Made by a program: the position numbers and the translations under genes. The notes under the pieces are model-generated. The model was not told the DNA's origin and ran no database searches. It saw only the letters and a list, made by a program, of their open reading frames with translations. Source: an uncultured Poribacteria bacterium (GTDB lineage Bacteria; Poribacteria; WGA-4E; WGA-3G). Taken from it: a stretch of DNA of 64,000 bases. The stretch is from the NCBI GenBank assembly GCA_958295855.1, contig OY282383.1, positions 3,514,481-3,578,480 on the forward strand. Reading direction: 5' to 3'. Numbering within the stretch: position 1 is the first letter of the stretch; every line of letters begins with the position of its first letter. This document shows positions 48,601-58,135 of this stretch, piece by piece.

Positions 48601-51600
48601 AGCAGTTTCAATTCCACACTGGTTCGATTAAAAGATGATGGCACGGCTGCCAGCACGCTTGACGAGCTGGAGTTTCAATTCCACACTGGTTCGATTAAAA
48701 GCACAGCCGTCGCAATGCCATCCTGGTTGGTCAACGTGTTTCAATTCCACACTGGTTCGATTAAAAGTACATGGTATCATCCACATACCCCGCCCCTTTG
48801 GGATCGTTTCAATTCCACACTGGTTCGATTAAAAGTGAAGAATCTGTATCGTCTGGCGCGGGTGGCTCGCTCGGTTTCAATTCCACACTGGTTCGATTAA
48901 AAGACTCCTGCTGCGGATGGGGCGTGGGGTGCCTTATCAGGTGTGTTTCAATTCCACACTGGTTCGATTAAAAGCGTGGGGGAGCTCGAGGAGCTCTCGG
49001 AGGAGGAGTCGCGTTTCAATTCCACACTGGTTCGATTAAAAGAATAAAAGATCCTCGCCTATACCATTCTGCTCCAAAATGTTTCAATTCCACACTGGTT
49101 CGATTAAAAGATGTGGAATTCGGTGCTTTGGCTAACGAGTTCGTGACGGGTTTCAATTCCACACTGGTTCGATTAAAAGCATCGCGGGCTGAGTTGGAGG
49201 CTGGCACGGCTGTGTTTCAATTCCACACTGGTTCGATTAAAAGCTCGCCCATCTGAAACGCCATCGCACACAAAACAAGCGTTTCAATTCCACACTGGTT
49301 CGATTAAAAGGGGGGAGGCTACGGATTTAGTCTTCTCTATGTTGCGGGTTTCAATTCCACACTGGTTCGATTAAAAGATGCGTGCGGAGTTGTCGCGGAC
49401 TGCGTTGGATGTGCGTGTTTCAATTCCACACTGGTTCGATTAAAAGCATCCACACAAAATGCAAAGCTTTTAAAAAGTGTCGGTTTCAATTCCACACTGG
49501 TTCGATTAAAAGAGGCGGAACATATATTGTTCCCGTCAACCCCGCCCTAGTTTCAATTCCACACTGGTTCGATTAAAAGTCATAAGGCTCCTGTGACATC
49601 CGTTCAAAAAAAGGAAACGTTTCAATTCCACACTGGTTCGATTAAAAGGTTGTCTTGCATGTTGTCTTTGAAGGATAGGCGTGGTTTCAATTCCACACTG
49701 GTTCGATTAAAAGAGGTGCCGATGTCTGTGCAGCAGCAGTTGGATGCTGCGAGTTTCAATTCCACACTGGTTCGATTAAAAGTCTGCTGCGGGTTGCATT
49801 GTGCCGGTTGTTGCGAAGGGGTGTTTCAATTCCACACTGGTTCGATTAAAAGACTTCTGTATACGCTTCTGAAATCACAACGTCTAGCGTTTCAATTCCA
49901 CACTGGTTCGATTAAAAGCCTATCAAAACTTAAACGGGCTAACAACGAAAGGCACCGAGTTTCAATTCCACACTGGTTCGATTAAAAGATCGCTCAGCCC
50001 TGTGTTCACAGGCGATGCCCCCTTCTCGTTTCAATTCCACACTGGTTCGATTAAAAGGGGAACGCATGGTAGCAAACGACAAATACTACGAATTCTTGTT
50101 TCAATTCCACACTGGTTCGATTAAAAGTGCAATCGTTTCAAATGGCAAGCCTCCTCGTGACCGAGTTTCAATTCCACACTGGTTCGATTAAAAGCGAAGA
50201 GGAGTGGCATCGGGTGTATCCGGATGCGACGAGTTTCAATTCCACACTGGTTCGATTAAAAGAGTTGGGCTGCGTCTTTGAGGGCGTTGAGCTCGACTTT
50301 GGTTTCAATTCCACACTGGTTCGATTAAAAGTTACTGTCAAAACTGAACCGTCCCATAAAAAACCTCTCTGTTTCAATTCCACACTGGTTCGATTAAAAG
50401 TGGGTTGGCACGGGCATTTACCAATAAGAGGTATTTTAGTTTCAATTCCACACTGGTTCGATTAAAAGCGGAGACCGCGTTCGAGGGCCGCGATATACTC
50501 ATCTTTGTTTCAATTCCACACTGGTTCGATTAAAAGTTGACATTCATGATGTGAAGTATATATTTTTGTATAGAGTTTCAATTCCACACTGGTTCGATTA
50601 AAAGTGGCTGAGGCGACGGAGCTGGCGTATTCGATGTTGCGCGTTTCAATTCCACACTGGTTCGATTAAAAGTTGGAAACTTGAGGGCAGGCGGTTGCAC
50701 CAGCTGTATGCGTTTCAATTCCACACTGGTTCGATTAAAAGGTATCGTTCGATGTTTGTGCATGGGGCGATTTTCACGTTTCAATTCCACACTGGTTCGA
50801 TTAAAAGGCGGAATTCTATGAGTGGTTACGCATTATGCCGAATCGTTTCAATTCCACACTGGTTCGATTAAAAGTCATCCACCTTCTGAAACGCCTTCTG
50901 TGCGGTGTTGTGTTTCAATTCCACACTGGTTCGATTAAAAGTTGATAAGGTTGTCGCTAATTTGTTTCATTTGACTTCCTTTGTTTCAATTCCACACTGG
51001 TTCGATTAAAAGCGTATGATTATGCGACATCGCGGGCTGAGTTGGAGGCGTTTCAATTCCACACTGGTTCGATTAAAAGTGCTTCGATCAAACGCTCCAT
51101 CTCAGCCCACGTCCGGTTTCAATTCCACACTGGTTCGATTAAAAGTCGGAGCGAACTTTGCCAGATATGTCGCTGGAGCGCGGGTTTCAATTCCACACTG
51201 GTTCGATTAAAAGTTCAGCGGATAGATAACGAAGACAACAGATTTGAAAAAGGTTTCAATTCCACACTGGTTCGATTAAAAGGCTGATTTTTTCGTTCAT
51301 GTCGTGATGAGATTTCGCCGTTTCAATTCCACACTGGTTCGATTAAAAGTATCCCCACAGGGTGCACTGGGCTAACCGTATATTGTTTCAATTCCACACT
51401 GGTTCGATTAAAAGCGCAAGCGGTTCTTCTGACCTGATGTCTGGCATATCCATGTTTCAATTCCACACTGGTTCGATTAAAAGGTGGCACGTTCGACTTC
51501 GTTGACCAACGCATGTTCCCCGGTTTCAATTCCACACTGGTTCGATTAAAAGATTGGGCATATCATAAGTGACGACCTGATTATCGCCCGGGTTTCAATT

Positions 51601-54133
51601 CCACACTGGTTCGATTAAAAGATACCATACATGCTCTCAAGTTCGTGTTGCACTTCAGGGTTTCAATTCCACACTGGTTCGATTAAAAGCTACGGGGCGA
51701 ACGAATTGCTTTCATTGTTAACGTCGTTTCAATTCCACACTGGTTCGATTAAAAGCAGTGCAAGGTTCATCTCAATACAACCCCCACCAAAAAAGTTTCA
51801 ATTCCACACTGGTTCGATTAAAAGTCGCCTATATCCGTTCCACATAACAATCTTCGGGCGCTCGTTTCAATTCCACACTGGTTCGATTAAAAGTAGAATG
51901 CCACACAACGCAACGTGTGGCATTTTTCTTTCGTTTCAATTCCACACTGGTTCGATTAAAAGACGCGCGGCGTGGCTCCGACACATCCCATGATGCATGG
52001 TTTCAATTCCACACTGGTTCGATTAAAAGGACCGTATGCCACCAGAGGCACGTTATCTACCGAATTGAGTTTCAATTCCACACTGGTTCGATTAAAAGCT
52101 GGGTGAATTTGGCAGAATTATCCGGCCCCAGAGCAGGTTTCAATTCCACACTGGTTCGATTAAAAGGCAGTGCTTGACAAATCAAGCGTCAAATTACTCT
52201 GCACGTTTCAATTCCACACTGGTTCGATTAAAAGGTGCATCAGATTCGCAACAACACGCTGCCCAATATTTTCGTTTCAATTCCACACTGGTTCGATTAA
52301 AAGGCGGCGATATTGAGGTGTTGACCCTCATTTACGAAATCGCGTTTCAATTCCACACTGGTTCGATTAAAAGTTGAAAAACGCTGGCATGCCGTGACAT
52401 GGAGGCATGGAGGCGTTTCAATTCCACACTGGTTCGATTAAAAGGCGAATGCAACGAATTGCAGGTAATTCCGTATTGCGCACGTTTCAATTCCACACTG
52501 GTTCGATTAAAAGGTGTAGTTTTTGACACAGGTAGCAGTGTGGCGGGAGTGTTTCAATTCCACACTGGTTCGATTAAAAGGCTAAGGGGGACAGGCTCTT
52601 ATGCTCCCAAAGGTGACGTTTCAATTCCACACTGGTTCGATTAAAAGACTACTTCGCAGGTTCGGGGACAACCGCCCAAGCATGCGTTTCAATTCCACAC
52701 TGGTTCGATTAAAAGATTCTTAAGTCCGAGTTGGCAAAGCCGTCAGTTTTCTGTTTCAATTCCACACTGGTTCGATTAAAAGGTGGATTTAGTGTGTTAT
52801 TTACGCTAGAAAAAGCGTCGTTTCAATTCCACACTGGTTCGATTAAAAGTTTGCACAACAATCGCCATCGCCCAACAACCGCAGCTAACGTTTCAATTCC
52901 ACACTGGTTCGATTAAAAGTTGCCAGACAGCGTGATTAGCCAAGCGGTCTATGAGCAGGGTTTCAATTCCACACTGGTTCGATTAAAAGTCTCCTCGCAG
53001 AACTTCGTGATGGTTGGGAGTAGCTCTTTGTTTCAATTCCACACTGGTTCGATTAAAAGACAGGGGAATTGACCACGGGCATGTTTCACCGTACGTCGTT
53101 TCAATTCCACACTGGTTCGATTAAAAGGTCTGCGGGCATAGAGGCATTGGACATGGCAGTAGAGTCGTTTCAATTCCACACTGGTTCGATTAAAAGGCCG
53201 CGCAACCTGATGTGGTATGGGCGAAAACACGTTTCAATTCCACACTGGTTCGATTAAAAGGTGATTACTTTGTCTCTTCGGAGCCGCAGCCGTTTAGTTT
53301 CAATTCCACACTGGTTCGATTAAAAGTTCGGTCTCCCGCCTTATGACGGCTGGGCTGGATGGTTTCAATTCCACACTGGTTCGATTAAAAGCGGCTTGTG
53401 TGCCACAACCAATGAGGGAAAGCTCAGTTTCAATTCCACACTGGTTCGATTAAAAGTGTTTTCTTTTAAATCACCGCGCGGGATTATCACGGTGTTTCAA
53501 TTCCACACTGGTTCGATTAAAAGCTACCTCAGGCGAGTCAGGGCTTACCTCTTGATTTTTAGTTTCAATTCCACACTGGTTCGATTAAAAGCCCTGTAGG
53601 CTCGATTATCCTTGATCGGGCGAGGGACGGTTTCAATTCCACACTGGTTCGATTAAAAGCGAGGGCGATGTTGAACGCCTACGTGAACGTGTGAGAGGTT
53701 TCAATTCCACACTGGTTCGATTAAAAGTTCGTTCGCTCTACGGGGACAATCTCGTCGAAGGTGTGTTTCAATTCCACACTGGTTCGATTAAAAGTTAGGA
53801 ATTGTGCGGATAACATATTGCCGTTGCAATGGGTTTCAATTCCACACTGGTTCGATTAAAAGCCGCGAATAACCTAAACCGCCCCCTCGCCAGCAGGGCA
53901 GTTTCAATTCCACACTGGTTCGATTAAAAGTCAGCGAGGATACGAGCTTATTCTGCTCAATCTTGCCCTGTTTCAATTCCACACTGGTTCGATTAAAAGA
54001 GGATATTCGCGGCACCCTGATAGAGCGCGCTGAGGGTTTCAATTCCACACTGGTTCGATTAAAAGCAAGAATCGATCGCTTACTACATGTTCTCCGCGCC
54101 CGAGTTTCAATTCCACACTGGTTCGATTAAAAG
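36627..54133 (-). CRISPR. Main CRISPR array, about 265 repeats
   Basis: A 30-bp repeat (plus strand GTTTCAATTCC...GATTAAAAG) recurs with spacers of about 34-41 bp over 17.5 kb. Dividing by the mean period near 66 bp gives about 265 repeats; this is an estimate, not a count. On the minus strand the repeat begins CTTTTAATCG and ends GGAATTGAAAC, so the crRNA tag would be AUUGAAAC, the usual type III tag. Direction is confirmed by a promoter just outside the right end and by the drifted repeats at the left. I saw no variant repeat. Several spacers are duplicated or overlap (see findings). All reading frames in this region are repeat artefacts. Confidence 0.97.
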
Positions 54134-54155
54134 GCTATGCTAAAACATCATATAT

Positions 54156-54185
54156 ATTATGACACATCCGCATGGCCATTGTCAA
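54156..54185 (-). promoter_or_regulatory. Promoter of the CRISPR array
   Basis: Minus strand: TTGACA (54185-54180), 18-base spacer, CATAAT (54161-54156). Transcription would begin about 15 nt before the first repeat. Confidence 0.78.
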
Positions 54186-54224
54186 GTTAATTTTTGTTTT
54201 TTGATTAGCGGACATCGATTTGCT

Positions 54225-54262
54225 GTCGACCTCCGGTAGTGTGAATTCCCCCGGAGGTCGAC
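54225..54262. repeat. Perfect 12-bp hairpin in the leader
   Basis: GTCGACCTCCGG (54225-54236) and CCGGAGGTCGAC (54251-54262) around a 14-base loop. No T-run follows on either strand, so it is not a simple terminator. Confidence 0.85.
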
Positions 54263-54389
54263 GGATGCTTATGGACAACGGGTCATGCACGCTTTTTCCG
54301 AGAATCTGTGCATCGAATGTGTCCAGAAACCATCTCTTTTGCGGAGATGGACAGCAGATTTCCACACCGAATTTCCGCGCGCACCTTGA

Positions 54390-54653
54390 CTAGAGTAAGT
54401 TTGTCCCCGGATTTTTATCTACGCCCAGAACCTCTTTATTCATCCACTTTGCATCGCGCAGCTGGTAGATAATTACGGAGTCTTTGTCCGGCTCAGTGAT
54501 TGATGAAAGTCCAGATTTAACGCGCGCGAACTGCGCTTTGGTTAACTGCCCTTCAAAAACGGAGTTTTGGACCCAGTTGAGGTGTTGGCGGAGGTACTTG
54601 CAGACCTTTGCAACGCGTTCCACTTCAATGTCGTAAACGAGAATGATGTACAT
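54390..54653 (-). CDS. cas2: CRISPR-associated endoribonuclease Cas2
   Basis: 87 residues with the ferredoxin-like Cas2 pattern: MYIILVYDIEVERVAKVCKYL (the Asp of YDI is the conserved acidic residue), then LNWVQNSVFEGQLTKAQF and DSVIIYQL. Cas2 forms the structural core of the Cas1-Cas2 integrase. It lies between cas1 and the leader, in the same direction as both. The normal size for Cas2 is about 85-100 residues. Confidence 0.95.
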   Translation of the reverse strand: MYIILVYDIEVERVAKVCKYLRQHLNWVQNSVFEGQLTKAQFARVKSGLSSITEPDKDSVIIYQLRDAKWMNKEVLGVDKNPGTNLL

Positions 54654-54679
54654 TGTGGATAAATCCTCCTAAAAGGTGT

Positions 54680-54795
54680 TAAGGGTGGAAGAATAGAAGG
54701 ATGCAAGAAACCGTTTTCCAGTCTTCCAGTTTTTAAATTTTGGCGTGGGAGGGGGAAGAATGGAAGAAAACCTCCTTCCAAGCTTCCAAATTACC
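54680..54795. repeat. Two tandem hairpins between cas1 and cas2
   Basis: Two imperfect copies of GGAAGAATNGAAG...AAAACC...TTCCAGNCTTCCA lie side by side; each can fold as GGAAG/CTTCC arms. The 160-nt gap has no gene. Confidence 0.6.
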
Positions 54796-54813
54796 GAGAT
54801 TCGGAGCGCACCC

Positions 54814-55809
54814 CTACCACCAAGGCCGCAGTGCTTGATACGTCTCCATACCGACTAAGTGCTTGATGAGCTTGTAGCATTCCAAGCGGATGAACCGCTG
54901 ATACGAGACCTTACGTTTCAATTTGCGGTGCGCAACCGTCTGCTTCAGCTGTTCATCAAAGGCAGCAATGAAGAGTTTTCGCCCTTTCTCATTGAGGTAG
55001 CATGCACCGACTTCCGCCTCAAAATGCTTTGACTCGTTGAGCTGCCCCCGGTTGAACAACCGGAAAATAATTCGATCGATGATGAGGGGCTTGAAAATTT
55101 CGGCGAGATCGAGGCTGAGTGAAAAACGTCTGTCACCCGGTTCATGGAGGAAACTGATAGTCGGGTTGAGTTGTGTCCGATAGATTTCAGTTAAACAGGC
55201 GGCATACATCAGGGAATTCCCGAAGGAGATGGCAGCGTTAATCGGATTGTCTGCCGGTCGCCGAACCCGTCTTTCAAACGGGGAATTCAGGGTCAGGATT
55301 GTGTTGAAAGCGGTGTAATAGGTGTCTCGGATGAGTCCTTCATAGCCCATCAACTGATTTGTGTTTTGCGCGGAACGGCTATCTGCAAGAATCCCTTCAA
55401 TTGTGTTGATTTGTGCGGTGCAATCCTTACCGCGATTGGTGTGATAGCGCAAAATTCGCAGCATGTTGAAAACAGCGGATGCAACGAACTCTTGTGCGAG
55501 GCACATGCGTTTGGCGCGCTTTTCGTAGTGTTGCACCTGTTTAACGAGGAGCGAGCCAGAGTTGAGATACTCTCTCGGGTAGTAGCTTCCTGAATAGTAG
55601 CCGTAGTAGTTGAACACATGGAACGGAATCTGCTTCTGTGCGAGGAAGTTGAGCAGTTTCGTGTTCATGTCAAGTTCGCCATAAAAGTATAGCGCGTCAA
55701 TGTCCTCCACGGGGATGGGGATGCGGGGTGTGTCGTTTGGTTCCAAGTAAAGTGTGTTATCTTTCCGGCGAAGTCTGCCGGGTTGGCTGATGTAGTAATT
55801 GCGGGACAT
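54814..55809 (-). CDS. cas1: CRISPR integrase Cas1
   Basis: 331 residues from ATG 55809, which has GGAGG nine bases upstream; the frame is open to 55875 without a comparable site. The N-terminal beta domain (NYYISQPGRLRRKDNTLYLE) is followed by the helical catalytic domain. Likely metal ligands are the Glu in MGYEGLIRDTYY, the His in ISFLHEPGDRRFSLSLDLAEIFKP and an acidic residue in DLAEIFKP. Cas1 with Cas2 inserts new spacers at the leader. There is no fused reverse transcriptase. Confidence 0.95.
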   Translation of the reverse strand: MSRNYYISQPGRLRRKDNTLYLEPNDTPRIPIPVEDIDALYFYGELDMNTKLLNFLAQKQIPFHVFNYYGYYSGSYYPREYLNSGSLLVKQVQHYEKRAKRMCLAQEFVASAVFNMLRILRYHTNRGKDCTAQINTIEGILADSRSAQNTNQLMGYEGLIRDTYYTAFNTILTLNSPFERRVRRPADNPINAAISFGNSLMYAACLTEIYRTQLNPTISFLHEPGDRRFSLSLDLAEIFKPLIIDRIIFRLFNRGQLNESKHFEAEVGACYLNEKGRKLFIAAFDEQLKQTVAHRKLKRKVSYQRFIRLECYKLIKHLVGMETYQALRPWW

Positions 55810-55890
55810 ATTAAAAAACCTCCGATGATAACGGCACACTGCGATCGGCGACTTACAAAGGGGGCCTACCAGCAAGTGTGCCTACTACTT

Positions 55891-56400
55891 TTAACTCCAA
55901 CAGAGTTCTTGATAGCTGCACGATTTGCAAATTTTCATATATTCGGCGTGCGGTGGCGTAGGCAGTGCAGCAATCTCGCTTACCTTTTCAATGGCCATTT
56001 CCAGTTCGATTTCCCTTTCCTGTGTGAGTTCGACCTCGGTTGTCTGGCGTTGGCGTGGGTAGTTGATAACGCCTTTGCGATTTGATACGCCCCGCTGTTT
56101 GAGCAGATAGAGGTAATAACAGAGCTGCATGATGTGTGCTGTTTCCATAGCAGGTCCGGATTTAATATCGTGGAGAATGCCATGTTTGTCCACAAAGTCA
56201 ATCTGAACCAGGTCCGCAATCATCCACTCTCTCCGTTTTTCTCGGGAATAGCTCTCCTCATGAAGGAGTTGTCCGAGGTCAACATATTCGGAGGTATGCT
56301 CCATTTCGAGGTGGTTTTGGTAGAACCAGAGTTTGCGTGTGCAGATGTGGAGGTAGTTGATGGCAGTGCCGGTGATGTGGGGTTGGTTTGGGTTTGGCAT
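55891..56400 (-). CDS. cas4: CRISPR-associated exonuclease Cas4
   Basis: 169 residues. The RecB-like nuclease core is visible as GQLLHEESY, IDFVDKHGILHDIKSG (acidic residues and Lys of the catalytic motif) and the Gln-Tyr motif MQLCYYLYLLKQRG. Iron-sulfur cysteines are Cys in HICTRKLWF and the C-terminal CKSCSYQELC. Cas4 trims prespacers and, in systems where it has been tested, helps choose PAM and orientation. AAGGAGAT precedes the ATG. It lies 81 nt upstream of cas1. Confidence 0.93.
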   Translation of the reverse strand: MPNPNQPHITGTAINYLHICTRKLWFYQNHLEMEHTSEYVDLGQLLHEESYSREKRREWMIADLVQIDFVDKHGILHDIKSGPAMETAHIMQLCYYLYLLKQRGVSNRKGVINYPRQRQTTEVELTQEREIELEMAIEKVSEIAALPTPPHAEYMKICKSCSYQELCWS

Positions 56401-56533
56401 TATAGGTATCTCCTTTTAAGGTTATGCATGGGACTGAAACTAATACCACATTAACTTGATTGGTATTGTTTCTCAAGCAGCGGAAGTAAGGCATGTAAAT
56501 CGAATGCGACTTGGGTCTCTTCCCAGACCGAAG

Positions 56534-56562
56534 TCCGGGCGGAGACGGGGCTCCGCCCTTAC
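56534..56562. repeat. Dispersed palindrome, GGAGACGGGGCTCC type
   Basis: Core GGGCGGAGACGGGGCTCCGC. It lies in the 234-nt gap between the csx1-like gene and cas4, which holds no gene. Confidence 0.7.
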
Positions 56563-56634
56563 AAATCGAATCCCTATCTGTGGGGGGCGGTTCACCCAAA
56601 ATAGCCTACAAGAAAACTTCAACATTAGGGAGTA

Positions 56635-57774
56635 TCACCTTAAATTTTCCTGGACAAATTCTTCCAATTTATCAAAAAGATTCACAATAGCCGTAATTGC
56701 CCTCTTGGTCCTTCGGACGTTTTGGTCGCGCATACCGCAATGGGCAAGGTCATTTCGGGTATCCACGCAATCCCCCCAAAGTTCATCCAAGGGCTTCGTA
56801 GAATTTGCATGGAACCGATCATTTAAGGTTTCTTCAGCGGATTCTCGATTCTCGCTACCTAACCAACCTGGATCTTCTGGATTCGTTTGAAGGAATTCCC
56901 AGGATATCAACCATTCGCGAATCAAGGTAATCGCTTGGAGATAGTGCTGATTTTCAACGTACCACTTGATTTGCACGTACTGCGCTTTAAGACTTTCCTT
57001 TGGATTTTCATTAGGTCTATTAACGCTCATTTCCTGATAGGTATCCTTCAACTGGTCTGTCAAGATGTGGAATGGCGCGGGTTGCCTAGACAAATTCTGT
57101 GGGTTAGTCAGCTGCCTTGTAAATCTAGACACCGCCTGCTGTGCTTCAAGGGTACGATTTGTGAGAAGGGCTTCTGACAAAGTTGTCAGCGAGTCCTTAA
57201 TATTCCCTACGCCCTTCAAGCCTGCAATCGGACGAGCATCCCCGGAACATTGGAAGACATTAACAGCATTCATCCAATCCAGCAGTTCCACAAAAGGGGT
57301 TAGGTCAAAAATCGGGGTCTGATTTGTTTCCACATCTCGTGCCTCAAATGCCCCATAGATAATATGTTTGAGTGTGACCCCTTTAACTTGCCGCAAGTAG
57401 GCAGCAACGATGAAAACGAGCAAGGGAATGGAACGAAACGCTTGCGTAATGTCGAGAATAATCTCATCGTTCACCTCAACCGCATCGGTGCATGTTTGAA
57501 AAATCTCCCACAGTTCCGCTTCAGAGTTGCCGTTTGGGATGTCTCTTGTAGAAAATTCGGGACCAAGCACTTTACGGAGATATTCTAAGTAGCCTTTTTC
57601 GTCTTTCTGCACTAAAGGTGTGATAAAAACGATGACTTGATCGGGGGTATAGAGTTTCGCAACGGCTTCCGAAAATAAATGAGTTTCACAAGATTTACTG
57701 CCATCATGCTTGATATAGGTAGTCGGCTGATAGCCATCCCGCGGTCCAGTACCAAGAAAAGAGAGTGCCTTCAT
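56635..57774 (-). CDS. csx1: CARF-HEPN ribonuclease, Csx1/Csx2 (TM1812-like)
   Basis: 379 residues. The N-terminal CARF domain begins MKALSFLGTGPRDGYQPTTY and continues with VIVFITPL and EIILDITQAFRSIPLLVFIVAAYLR; it should bind cyclic oligoadenylate made by Cas10. The C-terminal HEPN domain has the R-x4-H catalytic motif at Arg340-His345 (RNDLAHCGMR). Binding of the messenger would switch on non-specific RNA cleavage. AAGGAGGT precedes the ATG. Its start is two bases after the DUF1874 gene, so effector and putative signal-handling protein are made together. Confidence 0.88.
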   Translation of the reverse strand: MKALSFLGTGPRDGYQPTTYIKHDGSKSCETHLFSEAVAKLYTPDQVIVFITPLVQKDEKGYLEYLRKVLGPEFSTRDIPNGNSEAELWEIFQTCTDAVEVNDEIILDITQAFRSIPLLVFIVAAYLRQVKGVTLKHIIYGAFEARDVETNQTPIFDLTPFVELLDWMNAVNVFQCSGDARPIAGLKGVGNIKDSLTTLSEALLTNRTLEAQQAVSRFTRQLTNPQNLSRQPAPFHILTDQLKDTYQEMSVNRPNENPKESLKAQYVQIKWYVENQHYLQAITLIREWLISWEFLQTNPEDPGWLGSENRESAEETLNDRFHANSTKPLDELWGDCVDTRNDLAHCGMRDQNVRRTKRAITAIVNLFDKLEEFVQENLR

Positions 57775-57776
57775 TC

Positions 57777-58124
57777 TTATATACCTCCTTCATCCAAAGG
57801 TTTCCATTCACAACGATAAAATTCAAGGGCATCCATTGAAAGTTGAAGTGTCATTTTGGTGGACGCATCCGCGACTCGGTGGCGCAACTTTACAATCAAC
57901 ATAACGTCTCCGATTGCTAATACTGCCTGTTCCCGCGATACCTCAATCTCAATGCCTGTGAGTTGTTCAATCAAACGGGCAGTTTCGGGGTAACCGATAT
58001 AGCTTCGGAAGGCGCCTGTTGCGGCGGCTTCCTGCAAAATCGCTCGGAATTTGGATTTTGAAATCTGTTTTAGCGTATACACGCCTTCGGTGGGCATGAC
58101 AGCGGAATTGAGTAAAAGAATCAT
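57777..58124 (-). CDS. DUF1874 (STIV B116-like) protein, Crn2/AcrIII-1 family
   Basis: 115 residues. MILLLNSAVMPTEG, SYIGYPETARLIEQLTGIEI, SREQAVLAIGDVMLIVKLRHRVAD and the final strand follow the DUF1874 pattern of viral AcrIII-1 and host Crn2 ring nucleases, which cleave cyclic tetra-adenylate. In SIRV1 AcrIII-1 the key His47 lies in SIGHD; here the aligned residue is Tyr45 (SYIGY), while the Arg of the R85 position is kept (Arg83). It may be a slow or altered nuclease, or a binder. It sits between csm5 (11 nt) and csx1 (2 nt). Confidence 0.8.
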   Translation of the reverse strand: MILLLNSAVMPTEGVYTLKQISKSKFRAILQEAAATGAFRSYIGYPETARLIEQLTGIEIEVSREQAVLAIGDVMLIVKLRHRVADASTKMTLQLSMDALEFYRCEWKPLDEGGI

Positions 58125-58135
58125 ATCTGCCGCGG

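Larger units (their letters stand above)
54134..54389 (-). promoter_or_regulatory. CRISPR leader
   Basis: The 256 nt between cas2 and the newest repeat. It contains the array promoter, an A/T-rich stretch next to the first repeat, and a strong hairpin at 54225-54262. No gene is present. Position beside cas2 and upstream of the array on the transcribed strand fits a leader where new spacers enter. Confidence 0.8.

Noticed and set aside
36627..54133. Dozens of reading frames on both strands with recurring FNSTLVRLK, FQFHTGSIK and FNRTSVELK motifs.
   Set aside because: These are translations of the CRISPR repeat in different frames and not proteins.
34677..54133. Array transcribed on the plus strand.
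   Set aside because: On the minus strand the repeat ends ATTGAAAC, the promoter is at the right end, and the drifted repeats are at the left.
54225..54262. Intrinsic terminator of the cas operon.
   Set aside because: The stem is strong but no T-run follows on either strand.
54542..54781. A 79-residue frame overlapping cas2 and the cas1-cas2 gap.
   Set aside because: It overlaps real Cas2 on the same strand in another frame and covers the tandem hairpins.
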